Shown: piece by piece, positions 9,266 through 18,419 of the stretch
Layout: each line of letters starts with the position of its first letter
How positions within the stretch are numbered: position 1 is the first letter of the stretch
NCBI RefSeq assembly: GCF_003185895.1
Contig: NZ_QHLY01000012.1
Coordinates: 682,001-746,000, forward strand
Origin: Cryobacterium arcticum
Lineage (GTDB): Bacteria; Actinomycetota; Actinomycetes; Actinomycetales; Microbacteriaceae
Direction: 5' to 3'
Length of the DNA: 64,000 nucleotides
Translations under genes and position numbers: made by a program
The notes under the pieces: generated by a model
What the model was told of the DNA's origin: nothing
Databases searched by the model: none
The model's input: only the letters and a program-made list of their open reading frames with translations

Positions 9266-9990
9266 GCGCGTGTCGCGTCCTTGGGTGTGGTGGGGTGGGA
9301 AAGAAGGGCTGGTCGCCGGGACCGGTAGAGCTCGGTGAGTGAGGCCAGCGTGCTGCCGGTCAGGGTGTCGAGGCGGGTGTAGTGCTCGCTCTGCTCGATC
9401 GGCACCATGTGCGGAACGGCCACGACGACGGCGCCGGAGGCGACGGCTGCGGCGACCCCGGGCAACGAGTCCTCGATCGCGACGCAGTGCACGGGGTCTA
9501 CCCGGAGGGTGTCTGCCGCCGTCAGGTAGGCCTCCGGATGCGGCTTGCTCTGCTGCACCATGTCTCCGGAGATGATCGTGGTGAAGGCGTCGAAGCCCAC
9601 GATCGAGGCGATCTGGCGGGCCATCCGTTGCTCTGACATCGTGACCAATGCCATCGGCATGCCGGCGGCGTGCAGCTCGCTGAGCAGTTCGTGCGCACCC
9701 GGTCGCCACGGAATACCCGCGGAGGCGAGTTGCTCCTGCACCCGATTGGTGAGGGTGTCAACGATCTCCTCTGCCGACAGCTCGACCCCGCGGTTCTGCA
9801 GGATCGCGGCGGATCCGAGCAGCCCGGAACCGACCAGCAGCATGGCGTCGGCGTGTGTCCACACTCCGCCGAAGGATTCCACGAGCTCGTGTTCGGCTCG
9901 CATCCAGTACGGTTCGGTGTCGACCAGGGTGCCGTCCATGTCCCAGAGCACGGCTGCGGGCGGGGCGGAGGTAGCGGGGTTCACAGTCAC
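9262..9990 (-). CDS. HAD family hydrolase (beta-phosphoglucomutase-like)
   Basis: A 242-residue HAD subfamily IA phosphatase. Motif I is LWDMDGTLVDTEPYW, motif II lies in MALVTMSEQRMA, the conserved lysine is in SKPHPEAYL, and motif IV is IEDSLPG. Substrate cannot be told from sequence; small sugar phosphates or phosphoglycolate are typical. I chose the GTG at 9990 because it directly precedes the conserved core (VTVNPATSAPPAAVLWDMDG); the frame is open further upstream. It is divergent from the PAC2 gene and coupled to trmI. Confidence 0.85.
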   Translation of the reverse strand: MTVNPATSAPPAAVLWDMDGTLVDTEPYWMRAEHELVESFGGVWTHADAMLLVGSGLLGSAAILQNRGVELSAEEIVDTLTNRVQEQLASAGIPWRPGAHELLSELHAAGMPMALVTMSEQRMARQIASIVGFDAFTTIISGDMVQQSKPHPEAYLTAADTLRVDPVHCVAIEDSLPGVAAAVASGAVVVAVPHMVPIEQSEHYTRLDTLTGSTLASLTELYRSRRPALLSHPTTPKDATRA

Positions 9991-10073
9991 GGGGTTCAAG
10001 TTTAGGGGGCACGGCCTATCCTTGAATGAGGCAGCCCGGTCGCGGCGGCCGGAATACATGAGGTTTTACGAAC

Positions 10074-11018
10074 GTGACAGACGGCAATGGGTTCCTCAGT
10101 GGGCGGCTTCTGGTCGTTGCCTTCGAAGGCTGGAACGATGCGGGCGAAGCCGCAACGGGTGCCGTGCGCACGTTGAAAGAGCTCCTCGACGTCGAGGAGA
10201 TCACGAGCATCGACCCCGAGATCTACTTCGACTACCAGTTCAACCGGCCCACGATCTCCACCGACGAAGACGGCCACCGGATCATCGAGTGGCCGAGCGC
10301 GATCATGTACGGCCCGGCCGTGCCGGGCAGTAGCGGGGTGCCGTTGGCCGAGGACGCCCAGCTGCGGGTGAGCGGCACCAACGCCGGCAACATCTACCTG
10401 TTGATCGGCACAGAGCCGTCCCGGAGCTGGAAGAGTTTCGCCGCTGAGATTCTCGATTCGGTGCTCGCCGCCGATGTGAGCGGCATCGTGTTCCTGGGTG
10501 CGATGCTGGCGGATGTTCCCCACACCCGTCCCATCTCGATCTTCGTGTCCAGCGACAACCCAGAGGTGCGGGCAGAGCTGCAGATCGAACGCAGCAGCTA
10601 CGAGGGCCCCGTGGGCATTCTGAGCGTGCTCGCCGCCGCGGCGGAAACCGTGGGTATCCCGAGTCTCTCGATCTGGGCATCCGTGCCGCACTACGTGCAC
10701 AACGCGCCGTCGCCCAAGGCCCTGCTCGCGCTGATCGACAAGCTCGAAGAGGTCATCGATGTGGTGATTCCGCGCGGCGACCTGGTCACCGACGCCTCGG
10801 AGTGGGAGACGGGCATCGACGCTCTGGCCGCCGAAGACGAGGAGATGGCCGCGTACATCGGCCAGCTCGAGCAGGCCAGGGACACCGTCGACTCGCCGGA
10901 GGCCAGTGGTGAGGCGATCGCGCAGGAGTTCGAGAAGTACCTGCGGAAGCGCGGCGAGGGTCCGGGCGGCTGGGCCGACGGCCGCCAGGGACCCGGCCCG
11001 GAGCCGCGCCAGCCGTAG
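10074..11018 (+). CDS. PAC2 family protein (proteasome assembly chaperone fold)
   Basis: A 314-residue cytoplasmic protein of the PAC2 family. Typical features are the N-terminal LVVAFEGWNDAGEAA, the segment YQFNRPTI, and GTEPSRSWKSFAAEIL. The family is widespread in actinobacteria (Rv2125 in mycobacteria, same neighbourhood) and its bacterial role is unknown. The fold resembles archaeal/eukaryotic proteasome assembly chaperones, but this genome window has no proteasome subunits. The start is GTG. Confidence 0.88.
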   Translation: MTDGNGFLSGRLLVVAFEGWNDAGEAATGAVRTLKELLDVEEITSIDPEIYFDYQFNRPTISTDEDGHRIIEWPSAIMYGPAVPGSSGVPLAEDAQLRVSGTNAGNIYLLIGTEPSRSWKSFAAEILDSVLAADVSGIVFLGAMLADVPHTRPISIFVSSDNPEVRAELQIERSSYEGPVGILSVLAAAAETVGIPSLSIWASVPHYVHNAPSPKALLALIDKLEEVIDVVIPRGDLVTDASEWETGIDALAAEDEEMAAYIGQLEQARDTVDSPEASGEAIAQEFEKYLRKRGEGPGGWADGRQGPGPEPRQP

Positions 11019-11039
11019 TCCTCTCCCACTTGCCCCGGT

Positions 11040-11079
11040 GCGGACGAGTTGCCCCAGTAGAACGGGGCAACTCGTCCGC
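11040..11079. repeat. Perfect 16-bp inverted repeat between convergent genes
   Basis: Two perfectly complementary 16-base arms (11040-11055 and 11064-11079) around an eight-base loop. It lies between the convergent PAC2 and mshC genes. Weaker outer half-copies of the core TTGCCCC flank it on both sides. There is no T-tract, so it may be a bidirectional transcript-end structure or a member of a dispersed palindromic repeat family. Confidence 0.7.
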
Positions 11080-11108
11080 GGGTGGGCAACTCGGCGGAGC
11101 AGCTGAGG

Positions 11109-12392
11109 CTAGAGCTTGACGCCGAGCAGTGCGTCGATGGCGCTGCCCACCAGGGCGGGGTCGTCGACGCCGGCTGCCACGGCCGCATCCACGGCTTCCA
11201 GGGCGGTGCGGGTGTCGAGGTCGTCCACCAGGGCGGCACGCATCCGTTCGACGACCGCTGCTGCGCTCTCCGAGGCCGATTCGGCGGCCACGGCGGCGGG
11301 TACGGCGATCGGTCCGAAGGCGAGCGTCCACGCGGCCAGGCGCGCCTCTGCGGCCACCAGCTGCTCCGCGGTCCACTCCCAGTCGGTGCGGTAGTGCTGC
11401 GCCAGGAGGGCCAGGCGAATCGCCCGGGGGTCGCTGCCACCGGCGCGGAGCTTGGAGACCAGAACCAGGTTGCCCAGCGACTTGCTCATCTTCTCGCCCT
11501 GATAGGCGACCATGCCGGTGTGGCTGTAGACCTGAGCGAGCGGATGCCCGGACAGCGCGGCAGCGTGCCCGGCGCTCATGTCGTGGTGCGGGAAGATCAG
11601 GTCGCTGCCGCCGCCCTGCACCGTGAAATCGGTGCCGAGCTCGGCCAGCGCGATCACGGAACACTCGATGTGCCAGCCGGGGCGGCCGGCGCCGACCGGC
11701 GACTCCCAGGACGGTTCGCCCTCCCGGGCCGCACGCCACAGCAGCGGGTCGAGTCGGTCGCGCTTGCCGGCCCGGTCGGGGTCTCCCCCGCGCTGGGCGA
11801 ACAGGGTGAGCATGGAGTCGAGGTCGAGATTGCTCTCCTCCCCGAGCGCCCAGGGGGCCTGGCGTTCGGCGGCGCGGATGTCGAAGTAGAGATCGGCACC
11901 CGGCCCGTCGGGCGTGGGCAGGGCATCCGGGGTCGGCACCCGGTAGGCCAGTGCCGAGTCGCGGAGTTTCTGCACGGCGGCGGAGATGTCGTCGATGACG
12001 TCGGTGACGGCCACGTAGTCGTTGGGCGGGATGATGCCCAGGGCTTCCATGTCGGCGCGGAACAGATCGGTCTGTTCCGCGGCGAGTTCCCGCCAGTCCA
12101 CACCGGTTGCCGTGGCCCGTTCGAGCAGAGGGTCGTCGACGTCGGTCACGTTCTGGGCATAGTGCACGCGGTAGCCGCCATCGAGCCACACCCGCTGCAG
12201 GGTGTCGAAGGCCAGGTAGGTCGCCGCATGGCCGAGGTGGGTGGCGTCGTACGGGGTGATGCCGCAGACGTACAACCGGGCCACGTCGGTGGGCTTGGCC
12301 TCCACGATGGTCGCGGTCGCGGTGTCGTGCAGGCGGGGAGCGTCCGACGTTCCGGGGATCGACGGGATGACGGGATGTGACCAGGCGCGCAT
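11109..12392 (-). CDS. mshC: Cysteine:1D-myo-inosityl 2-amino-2-deoxy-alpha-D-glucopyranoside ligase
   Basis: MshC joins cysteine to GlcN-inositol in mycothiol synthesis, the low-molecular-weight thiol of actinobacteria. It is a cysteinyl-tRNA synthetase paralogue of 427 residues. Zinc ligand C43 lies in [15 protein letters not shown] (the HxGH-like signature), and the KMSKS loop is in [12 protein letters not shown] near residue 305. The [13 protein letters not shown] version separates MshC from CysRS, and the tRNA-binding C-terminal domain is short. mshC in Mycobacterium (Rv2130c) has the same neighbours. Confidence 0.95.
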   Translation of the reverse strand: MRAWSHPVIPSIPGTSDAPRLHDTATATIVEAKPTDVARLYVCGITPYDATHLGHAATYLAFDTLQRVWLDGGYRVHYAQNVTDVDDPLLERATATGVDWRELAAEQTDLFRADMEALGIIPPNDYVAVTDVIDDISAAVQKLRDSALAYRVPTPDALPTPDGPGADLYFDIRAAERQAPWALGEESNLDLDSMLTLFAQRGGDPDRAGKRDRLDPLLWRAAREGEPSWESPVGAGRPGWHIECSVIALAELGTDFTVQGGGSDLIFPHHDMSAGHAAALSGHPLAQVYSHTGMVAYQGEKMSKSLGNLVLVSKLRAGGSDPRAIRLALLAQHYRTDWEWTAEQLVAAEARLAAWTLAFGPIAVPAAVAAESASESAAAVVERMRAALVDDLDTRTALEAVDAAVAAGVDDPALVGSAIDALLGVKL

Positions 12393-12405
12393 GCTTCCAG
12401 CCTAA

Positions 12406-13260
12406 CTAGGCGGTGATGACGTTGGTGCCGAGCAGAACCATGACGACGATGCCGAGGACGATGCGGTAGACCACGAACGGCATGAAGCTGCGCTTGGAGA
12501 TGTAGCTCATGAAGAACCCGATGACGAACAGGGCCACCACGAAGGCCACCACCGTGGCGACGAGGGTCTCCCACGGGCCGAAGATCTCGGGGGTGCAGGT
12601 CGCGGCCGCGGCGACGCAGGGCTCCTTGATCGACTTGTACACCTGGTAGAACCCACTGCCGAGAACGGCGGGGATGGCCAGCAGGAAGGCGTAGCGGGCC
12701 GCCGCGGCGCGCTCGTAGCCGAGGAACAGGCCGGCCGTGATGGTGCCGCCGGACCGGGAGACGCCGGGGATGAGGGCGAGTGCCTGGGCGAAGCCGAAGA
12801 TGATGCCGTGACCCACGGTGAGGTCGCCGAGCTTGCGACGCTTCGCGCCCACGTAGTCGGCGATGCCGAGCAGCACGCCGAAACCGATGAGCATGATCGC
12901 CGTGACCCAGAGGTTGCGCAGGCTGGTTTCGATCTGATCCTGGAAGAGCAGGCCGAGAACAACGATGGGCAGGGTGCCGAGGATGATCAGCCAGCCCATG
13001 CGGGCATCCGCGTCGCTGCGCGGGACTTTGCCGACGAGCGACTTGGCCCACTGGCCGATGATGCGAACGATGTCGCGCCAGAAGAAGATCACCACGGCAG
13101 CCTCGGTGCCGATCTGGGTGATGGCGGTGAAGCGGGCGCCCGGGTCTTCGCCGGTACCGAGGAACTGCCCCACGATGCTGATGTGGGCGCTGGAGGACAC
13201 CGGCAGGAATTCGGTCAACCCCTGGACCAGGCCCAGGATGACCGCGTTGATGAAGTCCAC
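12406..13260 (-). CDS. uppP: Undecaprenyl-diphosphate phosphatase UppP
   Basis: A 284-residue polytopic membrane enzyme that recycles the undecaprenyl carrier for peptidoglycan synthesis and gives low-level bacitracin resistance. Both active-site motifs are present: [14 protein letters not shown] at residues ~14-27 and [17 protein letters not shown] near residue 170. The 13-base gap to mshC suggests a shared transcript. Confidence 0.95.
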   Translation of the reverse strand: MDFINAVILGLVQGLTEFLPVSSSAHISIVGQFLGTGEDPGARFTAITQIGTEAAVVIFFWRDIVRIIGQWAKSLVGKVPRSDADARMGWLIILGTLPIVVLGLLFQDQIETSLRNLWVTAIMLIGFGVLLGIADYVGAKRRKLGDLTVGHGIIFGFAQALALIPGVSRSGGTITAGLFLGYERAAAARYAFLLAIPAVLGSGFYQVYKSIKEPCVAAAATCTPEIFGPWETLVATVVAFVVALFVIGFFMSYISKRSFMPFVVYRIVLGIVVMVLLGTNVITA

Positions 13261-13311
13261 GTGAATACTCGTTTCGCTAGTGCTGTGTGCGGGCGGTAGC
13301 GCGACAGTGGG

Positions 13312-14637
13312 CTAGTACGTCGACAGCAAATCGGTCAAAACCGTCCTGCCAAACACTAATGCGTCCAGGGGCACCCGCTCATCAACGCCATGGAACAACG
13401 CCGGGAAATCCAGGTCGGCGGGCAGCTTGAGCGGCGCGAATCCGTAGCCCTTGATGTCCAGTTTGCTCAGCGCCTTGTTGTCGGTGCCGGCGGGCATCAG
13501 GTACGGCAGCACGGGAGCGCCGGGGTCGTGGGTGCCGAGAGTCTGCACGATCTTGTCGATCAGGGGGCCGGCGAACTCGGTTTCCAGGCCCACGTCCCGA
13601 TGCATGATCACGATCTCGATATCGGGCCCGACCAGCTCGGCAAGTTCGGCGAGCACGGCGTCTTCTTCTCCGGGCAGGGCACGGAGGTCGATGAGCGCTT
13701 CGGCGCGGTCGGGAATGACGTTGTGCTTGTAACCGGCCTGCAGCACCGTCGGGTTCATCGTGGTGCGGAGGCTCGCCTGGATGAATCCGGAGGCGGTGCC
13801 GGTGGCCAGGGCCAGCTCGTCCGGGCCCATCGATTGCGGCTCAACACCGAGGATGCGCGCGATTTCGGCGAGCAACTGCCGGGTGGTGTTCGTCAGGCGG
13901 ATGGGCCACTGGCGGCGGCCGACCTTGGCGACGGCTTCCGCCAACCGGGTGATCGCATTGTCGGTGACCAGGCGGGAGCCGTGCCCGGCCGGCCCGTGCG
14001 CGACGAGCTTGAGCCAGATGAGAGCCTTCTCTCCCGTCTGCAGCAGGTAGGCGCGTTCCCCGCCGATGCTGATCGAGTACCCGCCCACCTCGCTGATCGC
14101 TTCGGTCGCGCCGGCGAAGAGGTCGGGCCGGGTGTCGACCAGGTAGTGCGAGCCGAGGACTCCCCCGGCCTCCTCGTCGGCGAAGAAGGCGATCACGAGA
14201 TCCCGTTCGGGCTGGCCGCCGGACGCGAGGACGTCGGTGAGGGAGGCCAGGATCATGGCGTCCATGTTCTTCATGTCGACGGCGCCGCGCCCCCACAGCA
14301 TGCCGTCCTTGATCTCGCCGCCGAACGGGTCCACCGACCAGTTCGCGGGTTCGGCCGGCACCACATCGAGGTGTCCGTGCACCACCAGGGCGCCCTTGCT
14401 GCGGTCCCGGCCGGGCACCCGGGCCATGACGCTGGTGCGCCCGGGCTCCGAGTCGATCAGCTCGGGGGTCAGGCCCAGCGTCCGCAGCTTGTCGGCGACG
14501 TATTCCGCGGCATCCGTTTCGCCGTTCGAGCGGCCCTCACCGTAGTTCGTGGTGTCGAACCGGATCAGGTCGCGGGCTATTTCGGCCGTCAGGTCGAGGG
14601 CGTCGGCCGCGGGAGGGATGCTGGCGAAAGCTGTCAT
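13312..14637 (-). CDS. M20/M25/M40 family metallopeptidase (dipeptidase or deacylase)
   Basis: A 441-residue zinc hydrolase. Metal ligands appear in order: H in VVHGHLDVVP, the bridging D in GRGAVDMKN, the catalytic EE in FADEEAGG, and a late H in ALFHGVDERVP. A dimerisation domain is inserted in the middle. The ATG at 14637 is chosen because the conserved N-terminus (ALDLTAEIARDLIRFDTTNYG) starts soon after; the frame is open ~50 bases further upstream. The homologue Rv2141c is in the same region in mycobacteria. Substrate specificity is not predictable here. Confidence 0.88.
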   Translation of the reverse strand: MTAFASIPPAADALDLTAEIARDLIRFDTTNYGEGRSNGETDAAEYVADKLRTLGLTPELIDSEPGRTSVMARVPGRDRSKGALVVHGHLDVVPAEPANWSVDPFGGEIKDGMLWGRGAVDMKNMDAMILASLTDVLASGGQPERDLVIAFFADEEAGGVLGSHYLVDTRPDLFAGATEAISEVGGYSISIGGERAYLLQTGEKALIWLKLVAHGPAGHGSRLVTDNAITRLAEAVAKVGRRQWPIRLTNTTRQLLAEIARILGVEPQSMGPDELALATGTASGFIQASLRTTMNPTVLQAGYKHNVIPDRAEALIDLRALPGEEDAVLAELAELVGPDIEIVIMHRDVGLETEFAGPLIDKIVQTLGTHDPGAPVLPYLMPAGTDNKALSKLDIKGYGFAPLKLPADLDFPALFHGVDERVPLDALVFGRTVLTDLLSTY

Positions 14638-14804
14638 GCAGTTGACGCTACCGGCCCGGAGGGGCGGGGCGCCTGCAGGCCGGTTCATCGGGGGTAACGG
14701 ACACGCCCGGGAGGCGTCGTGGAGCCTCCCGGTGTCAGGAAGGGGTTTGGATCCGTGCTAAGTTATTCCCCGGCAGCAAAACATAACTGCGGCCAAAACA
14801 TCCA
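14638..14804. other. Intergenic region upstream of tRNA-Leu
   Basis: About 170 bases between the divergent M20 peptidase and tRNA-Leu. No coding sequence is supported. It must hold the promoters of both, but I could not identify convincing -35/-10 pairs. A short inverted pair (AGTTAT/ATAACT) lies at 14761-14788. Confidence 0.4.
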
Positions 14805-14889
14805 GTCCGGGTGGCGGAAATGGCAGACGCGCTAGCTTGAGGTGCTAGTGCCCGTATAGGGCGTGGGGGTTCAAGTCCCCCCTCGGACA
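14805..14889 (+). tRNA. tRNA-Leu (anticodon GAG)
   Basis: An 85-nt class II tRNA. The acceptor arm is GTCCGGG pairing with CTCGGAC (one G-U). The anticodon stem CTAGC/GCTAG encloses the loop TTGAGGT with anticodon GAG, reading CUC/CUU leucine codons. The long variable arm (TGCCCGTATAGGGCG) is typical of tRNA-Leu. The T-arm is GGGGG-TTCAAGT-CCCCC. The 3' CCA is not encoded. Confidence 0.95.
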
Positions 14890-14941
14890 CGGAGATTGTT
14901 GGTAAGACAACGATCAACGAGAACTGGTTGAGACAGTTCAC

Positions 14942-14975
14942 GGGCCGGATCTTTTGATCCGGCCCTGTCTCGTTT
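14942..14975 (+). terminator. Rho-independent terminator after tRNA-Leu
   Basis: A perfect ten-base stem (14942-14951 with 14956-14965) with a TTTT loop, followed by TGTCTCGTTT. It lies 53 bases after the tRNA and probably ends its transcript. Confidence 0.75.
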
Positions 14976-15039
14976 AACGGGCCGGGCCGGGCCGGGCAGT
15001 CTGCCGGCCCGAGCGCGGTGTTCGCCCTGACGGTCCCGG

Positions 15040-16089
15040 CTAACGCTGCGGCGCAGGGCCGGACGAGCGCCGAGCCACCAGCAGTGGCGGCGGGACCAGC
15101 ACAGGAACTGCCTCCGAGCGCTCAATCCGGGCCAGGAGCCTGGACACCGCGGCGCGACCCTGGCCCTCGAAATCGTTGCGCAGAGTTGTCAGCGGCGGGT
15201 CGAAGTATGCGGCCTCGGGAATATCGTCGACACCAACGATGCTGATGTCGTCGGGGATCCGCAGGCCTCGCTCCTTCAGGGCGAGCATCGCTCCGAGCGC
15301 CATCTGGTCATTCGCGACGACGTACGCCGTGGCGTCGGGAAGGTCGGTGAGCTCAGCGATGGCCCGATACCCGGACGCCGCCGACCAGTCACCGTGCAGG
15401 ATGCCGGCGGAGACCAGCCCCTGGGCGTCGATCGCAGCGTCGTAGGCGCGGATTCGATTGCGCGCGGCCGACCAGATGGTAGGGCCGGCGATGTGCACGA
15501 GGCGGCGATGCCCCAGACCGGCCAGGTGGGCGACGAGAGCGGGAATGCCGACCCTGGAGAGCATGCCCCTGGGGTCGTCCTCCGCTCCGTCGGTCTCCGA
15601 CGCCACATACGCCGGCACACGGAACGACGTGGCTTCGAACGCCCTGGTCATCTCGTCTGTGACCGCCAACGCCAGCACTCCGGCCAGGTCGTGTTGCGTG
15701 ATGAGGGCGAGGGACTCTTCGATGGCGAGAGGATTGCGGGTATCCAGCGACACGATGTCGAGAACATAGCCGGCTTCGCGGGCGGCGATGCTGGCGCCTT
15801 CCACAATTCGGGCGGGCCCAACCTGGGAGATCTCGTGCGTCAACGCGCCGATGCGGTGCGATTGCCCGGATTTGAGGCTGCGCGCGGTGAGGTTGGGGCG
15901 GTAACCGAGGTCGTCGAGGGCCTGCACCACTCGCTCCCTGGTCGCCGGGCGGATTCCTTCGAAGCCGGTGAGGAACCGGCTCACTGTTTGATGCGACACA
16001 CCGGCAGCCTGGGCGACATCGTAGATCGTGGCGGCCTTCACCTTGGCGGGAGCCCGGCTCGGGCCGGTCGGATCTGCGCTGGTGCTCAT
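15040..16089 (-). CDS. LacI family transcriptional repressor of the GH42 operon
   Basis: A 349-residue LacI-type regulator. The N-terminal helix-turn-helix and hinge are clear (TIYDVAQAAGVSHQTVSRFL at residues 21-40, then RPNLTARSLKSG), followed by a periplasmic-binding-like effector domain (PDDISIVGVDDIPEA near the end). The ATG at 16089 has a ribosome site (AAGAGAGG). It is divergent from the beta-galactosidase operon, and two ATGTT..AACAT operators lie in the shared region, so it probably represses that operon and itself. The inducer is likely a beta-galactoside (inference). Confidence 0.92.
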   Translation of the reverse strand: MSTSADPTGPSRAPAKVKAATIYDVAQAAGVSHQTVSRFLTGFEGIRPATRERVVQALDDLGYRPNLTARSLKSGQSHRIGALTHEISQVGPARIVEGASIAAREAGYVLDIVSLDTRNPLAIEESLALITQHDLAGVLALAVTDEMTRAFEATSFRVPAYVASETDGAEDDPRGMLSRVGIPALVAHLAGLGHRRLVHIAGPTIWSAARNRIRAYDAAIDAQGLVSAGILHGDWSAASGYRAIAELTDLPDATAYVVANDQMALGAMLALKERGLRIPDDISIVGVDDIPEAAYFDPPLTTLRNDFEGQGRAAVSRLLARIERSEAVPVLVPPPLLVARRSSGPAPQR

Positions 16090-16165
16090 GCGATCCTCTC
16101 TTCGGTCCGGGGTCCCATTCTGGCGGCGTCGCGAGCCCGTGATCAATTCGTGTTGAAAAAAACCC

Positions 16166-16195
16166 TTGACAACTGGATGTTATCGACAACATCCT
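16166..16195 (+). promoter_or_regulatory. Candidate promoter of the GH42-ABC operon
   Basis: A perfect -35 TTGACA (16166-16171) is followed after about 18 bases by a weak -10, CATCCT (16190-16195). The spacer and -10 are covered by the palindromic operator, which suits repression by LacI. Confidence 0.5.
16175..16194. promoter_or_regulatory. LacI-family operator O1
   Basis: The 20-base site GGATGTTATCGACAACATCC has perfect seven-base arms (GGATGTT/AACATCC) around a six-base centre containing ATCGA. It overlaps the predicted promoter between the lacI-type gene and the first GH42 gene. Confidence 0.8.
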
Positions 16196-16207
16196 AGTTC
16201 CAGCCAA

Positions 16208-16223
16208 ATGTGATCGAAAACAT
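16208..16223. promoter_or_regulatory. LacI-family operator O2
   Basis: ATGTGATCGAAAACAT is a second, less perfect copy of O1 (ATGTTATCGACAACAT, two differences). Its centre is 31 bases from that of O1, i.e. about three helical turns, so one repressor tetramer or two dimers could bind on the same face. Confidence 0.65.
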
Positions 16224-16266
16224 CAGCAATCCTCAGCTGGCGTCCCACAACGAAGTGAGCCTCGAT

Positions 16267-18372
16267 ATGACACCCACGCTGCCCGTGCATTCCCCCAGCG
16301 GATTCCTCTTCGGAGTCGCCTACTATCCGGAATACCACCAGAGCGACCGGGTGGAAACCGACCTCGACCTCATGCGGGCCGCCGGAATCAACGTGATCCG
16401 CGTGGGCGAATCGGTCTGGTCGACCTGGGAGCCGCGGGACGGCGAGTTCGACCTGGAGTGGCTCGGCCCGATACTCGACAGTGCCCATCATCGCGGCATC
16501 AGGGTCATCCTCGGCACGCCGACCTACGCGGTGCCGCCGTGGCTACAGGTTGCCCACCCCGACATCGCCGCAGAGCGACGAACCGGTGAGCCCATTCCCT
16601 GGGGTGCGCGTCAGGAAGTCGACTTCTCCCACCCGGTGTTCCTCCGGTACGCCGAACGCATCATCCGAGCGGTCGTCGGCCGCTACGCCGAGCATCCCGC
16701 CGTCGTCGGCTTCCAGGTCGACAATGAGCCGGGCATGGAGCTGTTCCACAACGAGCATGTTTTCGCGGAGTTCGTGACCAGGTTGCGAGCGCAGTACGGC
16801 GATGTCGAGACCCTCAACCGGGAGTGGGGCCTCACCTACTGGTCGCACCGGCTGGCGGACTGGTCGGAGTTGTGGCGGCCCGACGGCAATTCCTTTCCGC
16901 AGTACGAGTTGGCCTGGCGCCGCTTCCAAACCGACCTGACGACCGAGTTCATCGCCTGGCAGGCCGAACTGGTGCGGGAGTACAGCCGGCCGGGGCAGTT
17001 CGTGACCACCTGTCTGCAGTACGGCCGCCCCGCGTTGGACGACGAACGGGTGAACCGTGCGTTGGATGTCACGGCCGGCAATCCGTACTACGGCATGCAG
17101 GACCGCCTGGACGCGGCCCTCGAGCTGTCCCAGCTGAGCCAATGGACGACGACGGGTGTTCCTGCCCTCTTCCGCCAGGCCGACCGAATGTACGCGTCGA
17201 AACAGGGTCGCTATCTCGTGACCGAAACGAACGCCCAGTCGATCGGGCACTCAGACACGAATTTCCCGCCCTACCCGGGCCAGCTCAAGCAGGCGGCGTA
17301 TACCTTCATCTCGCGTGGCGCCGCGATGATCGAGTATTGGCACTGGCACACCCTGCCATACGGCATCGAAACCTACTGGGGCGGGGTCCTGCCGCACAGC
17401 CTGGTTCCGGGCCGGGTGTATTCAGAGGTCGCCGACATCGGCCAGGAACTCTCGGCGATCGGCACGGCACTCGACGGGTTCGAGCCCGATGCGGATGTCG
17501 GGATTCTCTGGTCGAACCCCAGCAGATATGCCCTGCAATTCGAGCCCCCGTTGCGCGTGAACGGCGAGCCCGACCCGGAGTCCTACGAGAAGATCGTCGA
17601 CGCGTTCCACCGTGGTGCGATTGACGCCGGCCGCCAGACCCGGCTGCTCCACCTCGACCAGGCGGCAGCCCTGGGCGCCGACGTGCTCGCCGACCGGTAC
17701 CCCGTGCTCGTCGCGGCCGGGGTCTACGTCACGACGGAGGTGGACCGTCAACTGCTCCGCGACTACGTGGCGGCCGGCGGCCATCTGATCCTCGGTCCGC
17801 GCACGGGCTACGCCGATGAGGAAGCTCGGGCCAGGGTTGAAGTGGCCCCGCCCGGCCTGGCGGACCTCGCCGGGGCACGGTACGAGGAGTATTCGAACCT
17901 CGAACACGACGTTCCCGTGCTGGCGACTCCCGGCGGACTCAGCGTCAGCGATGGGGCGGCGGCCCGGCTGTGGATCGACGGCCTTATCGCCGACGATGCC
18001 GAGGTGCTCGCCCGCTACGACCACCCGAGATTCCAGGATTTCCCGGCCGTCACCAGCCACGCAGCCGAGGGCGGCCGGGTGACCGTTGTCGGCTGTGTGC
18101 CCGCTCCGCCATTCGCCGCCGACATCATCCGCTGGGCGGTCCCGGCCGGGCACGGCCGGGAGCTCGCGGGCGACACCGCGCTTCCCGTCACGGTTGCCTC
18201 GGGGTCGCTCCCCGACGGGCGTCGGGCCTGGTTCGTTTTCAACTGGGGATGGGAGCCGCAGGCAATCACGCTGGCGCGCACCGTCTCCGACACCGTCACC
18301 GGGACCATCCTGGCGACGGGCACAGATGTCTCACTGGCCGCATGGTCGACGCGGACCTTTCTCAGCCAGTGA
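16267..18372 (+). CDS. Glycoside hydrolase family 42 beta-galactosidase (first copy)
   Basis: A 701-residue predicted cytoplasmic beta-galactosidase with a TIM-barrel, trimerisation and small C-terminal domains. The acid/base is E154 in FQVDNEPG and the nucleophile E320 in LVTETNAQ. The N-terminal signature is FGVAYYPEYH. It lacks the cysteine zinc site of classic GH42. I chose the ATG at 16267; a GTG at 16210 is in frame but lies inside operator O2, so it is unlikely to be transcribed with room for a leader. It heads the operon with the sugar ABC transporter and a second GH42. Confidence 0.9.
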   Translation: MTPTLPVHSPSGFLFGVAYYPEYHQSDRVETDLDLMRAAGINVIRVGESVWSTWEPRDGEFDLEWLGPILDSAHHRGIRVILGTPTYAVPPWLQVAHPDIAAERRTGEPIPWGARQEVDFSHPVFLRYAERIIRAVVGRYAEHPAVVGFQVDNEPGMELFHNEHVFAEFVTRLRAQYGDVETLNREWGLTYWSHRLADWSELWRPDGNSFPQYELAWRRFQTDLTTEFIAWQAELVREYSRPGQFVTTCLQYGRPALDDERVNRALDVTAGNPYYGMQDRLDAALELSQLSQWTTTGVPALFRQADRMYASKQGRYLVTETNAQSIGHSDTNFPPYPGQLKQAAYTFISRGAAMIEYWHWHTLPYGIETYWGGVLPHSLVPGRVYSEVADIGQELSAIGTALDGFEPDADVGILWSNPSRYALQFEPPLRVNGEPDPESYEKIVDAFHRGAIDAGRQTRLLHLDQAAALGADVLADRYPVLVAAGVYVTTEVDRQLLRDYVAAGGHLILGPRTGYADEEARARVEVAPPGLADLAGARYEEYSNLEHDVPVLATPGGLSVSDGAAARLWIDGLIADDAEVLARYDHPRFQDFPAVTSHAAEGGRVTVVGCVPAPPFAADIIRWAVPAGHGRELAGDTALPVTVASGSLPDGRRAWFVFNWGWEPQAITLARTVSDTVTGTILATGTDVSLAAWSTRTFLSQ

Positions 18373-18419
18373 GCGCCCCCAGGATCCTGCGATCCTTCCC
18401 AACCACAGAAAGAGTGATC

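Noticed and set aside
10016..10210. Minus-strand frame overlapping the PAC2 start
   Set aside because: Shadow of the PAC2 gene; no conserved motif or ribosome site.
10074..11018. PAC2 protein taken as evidence of a proteasome
   Set aside because: PAC2-family proteins are widespread in actinobacteria without proteasomes, and no proteasome gene is in the window.
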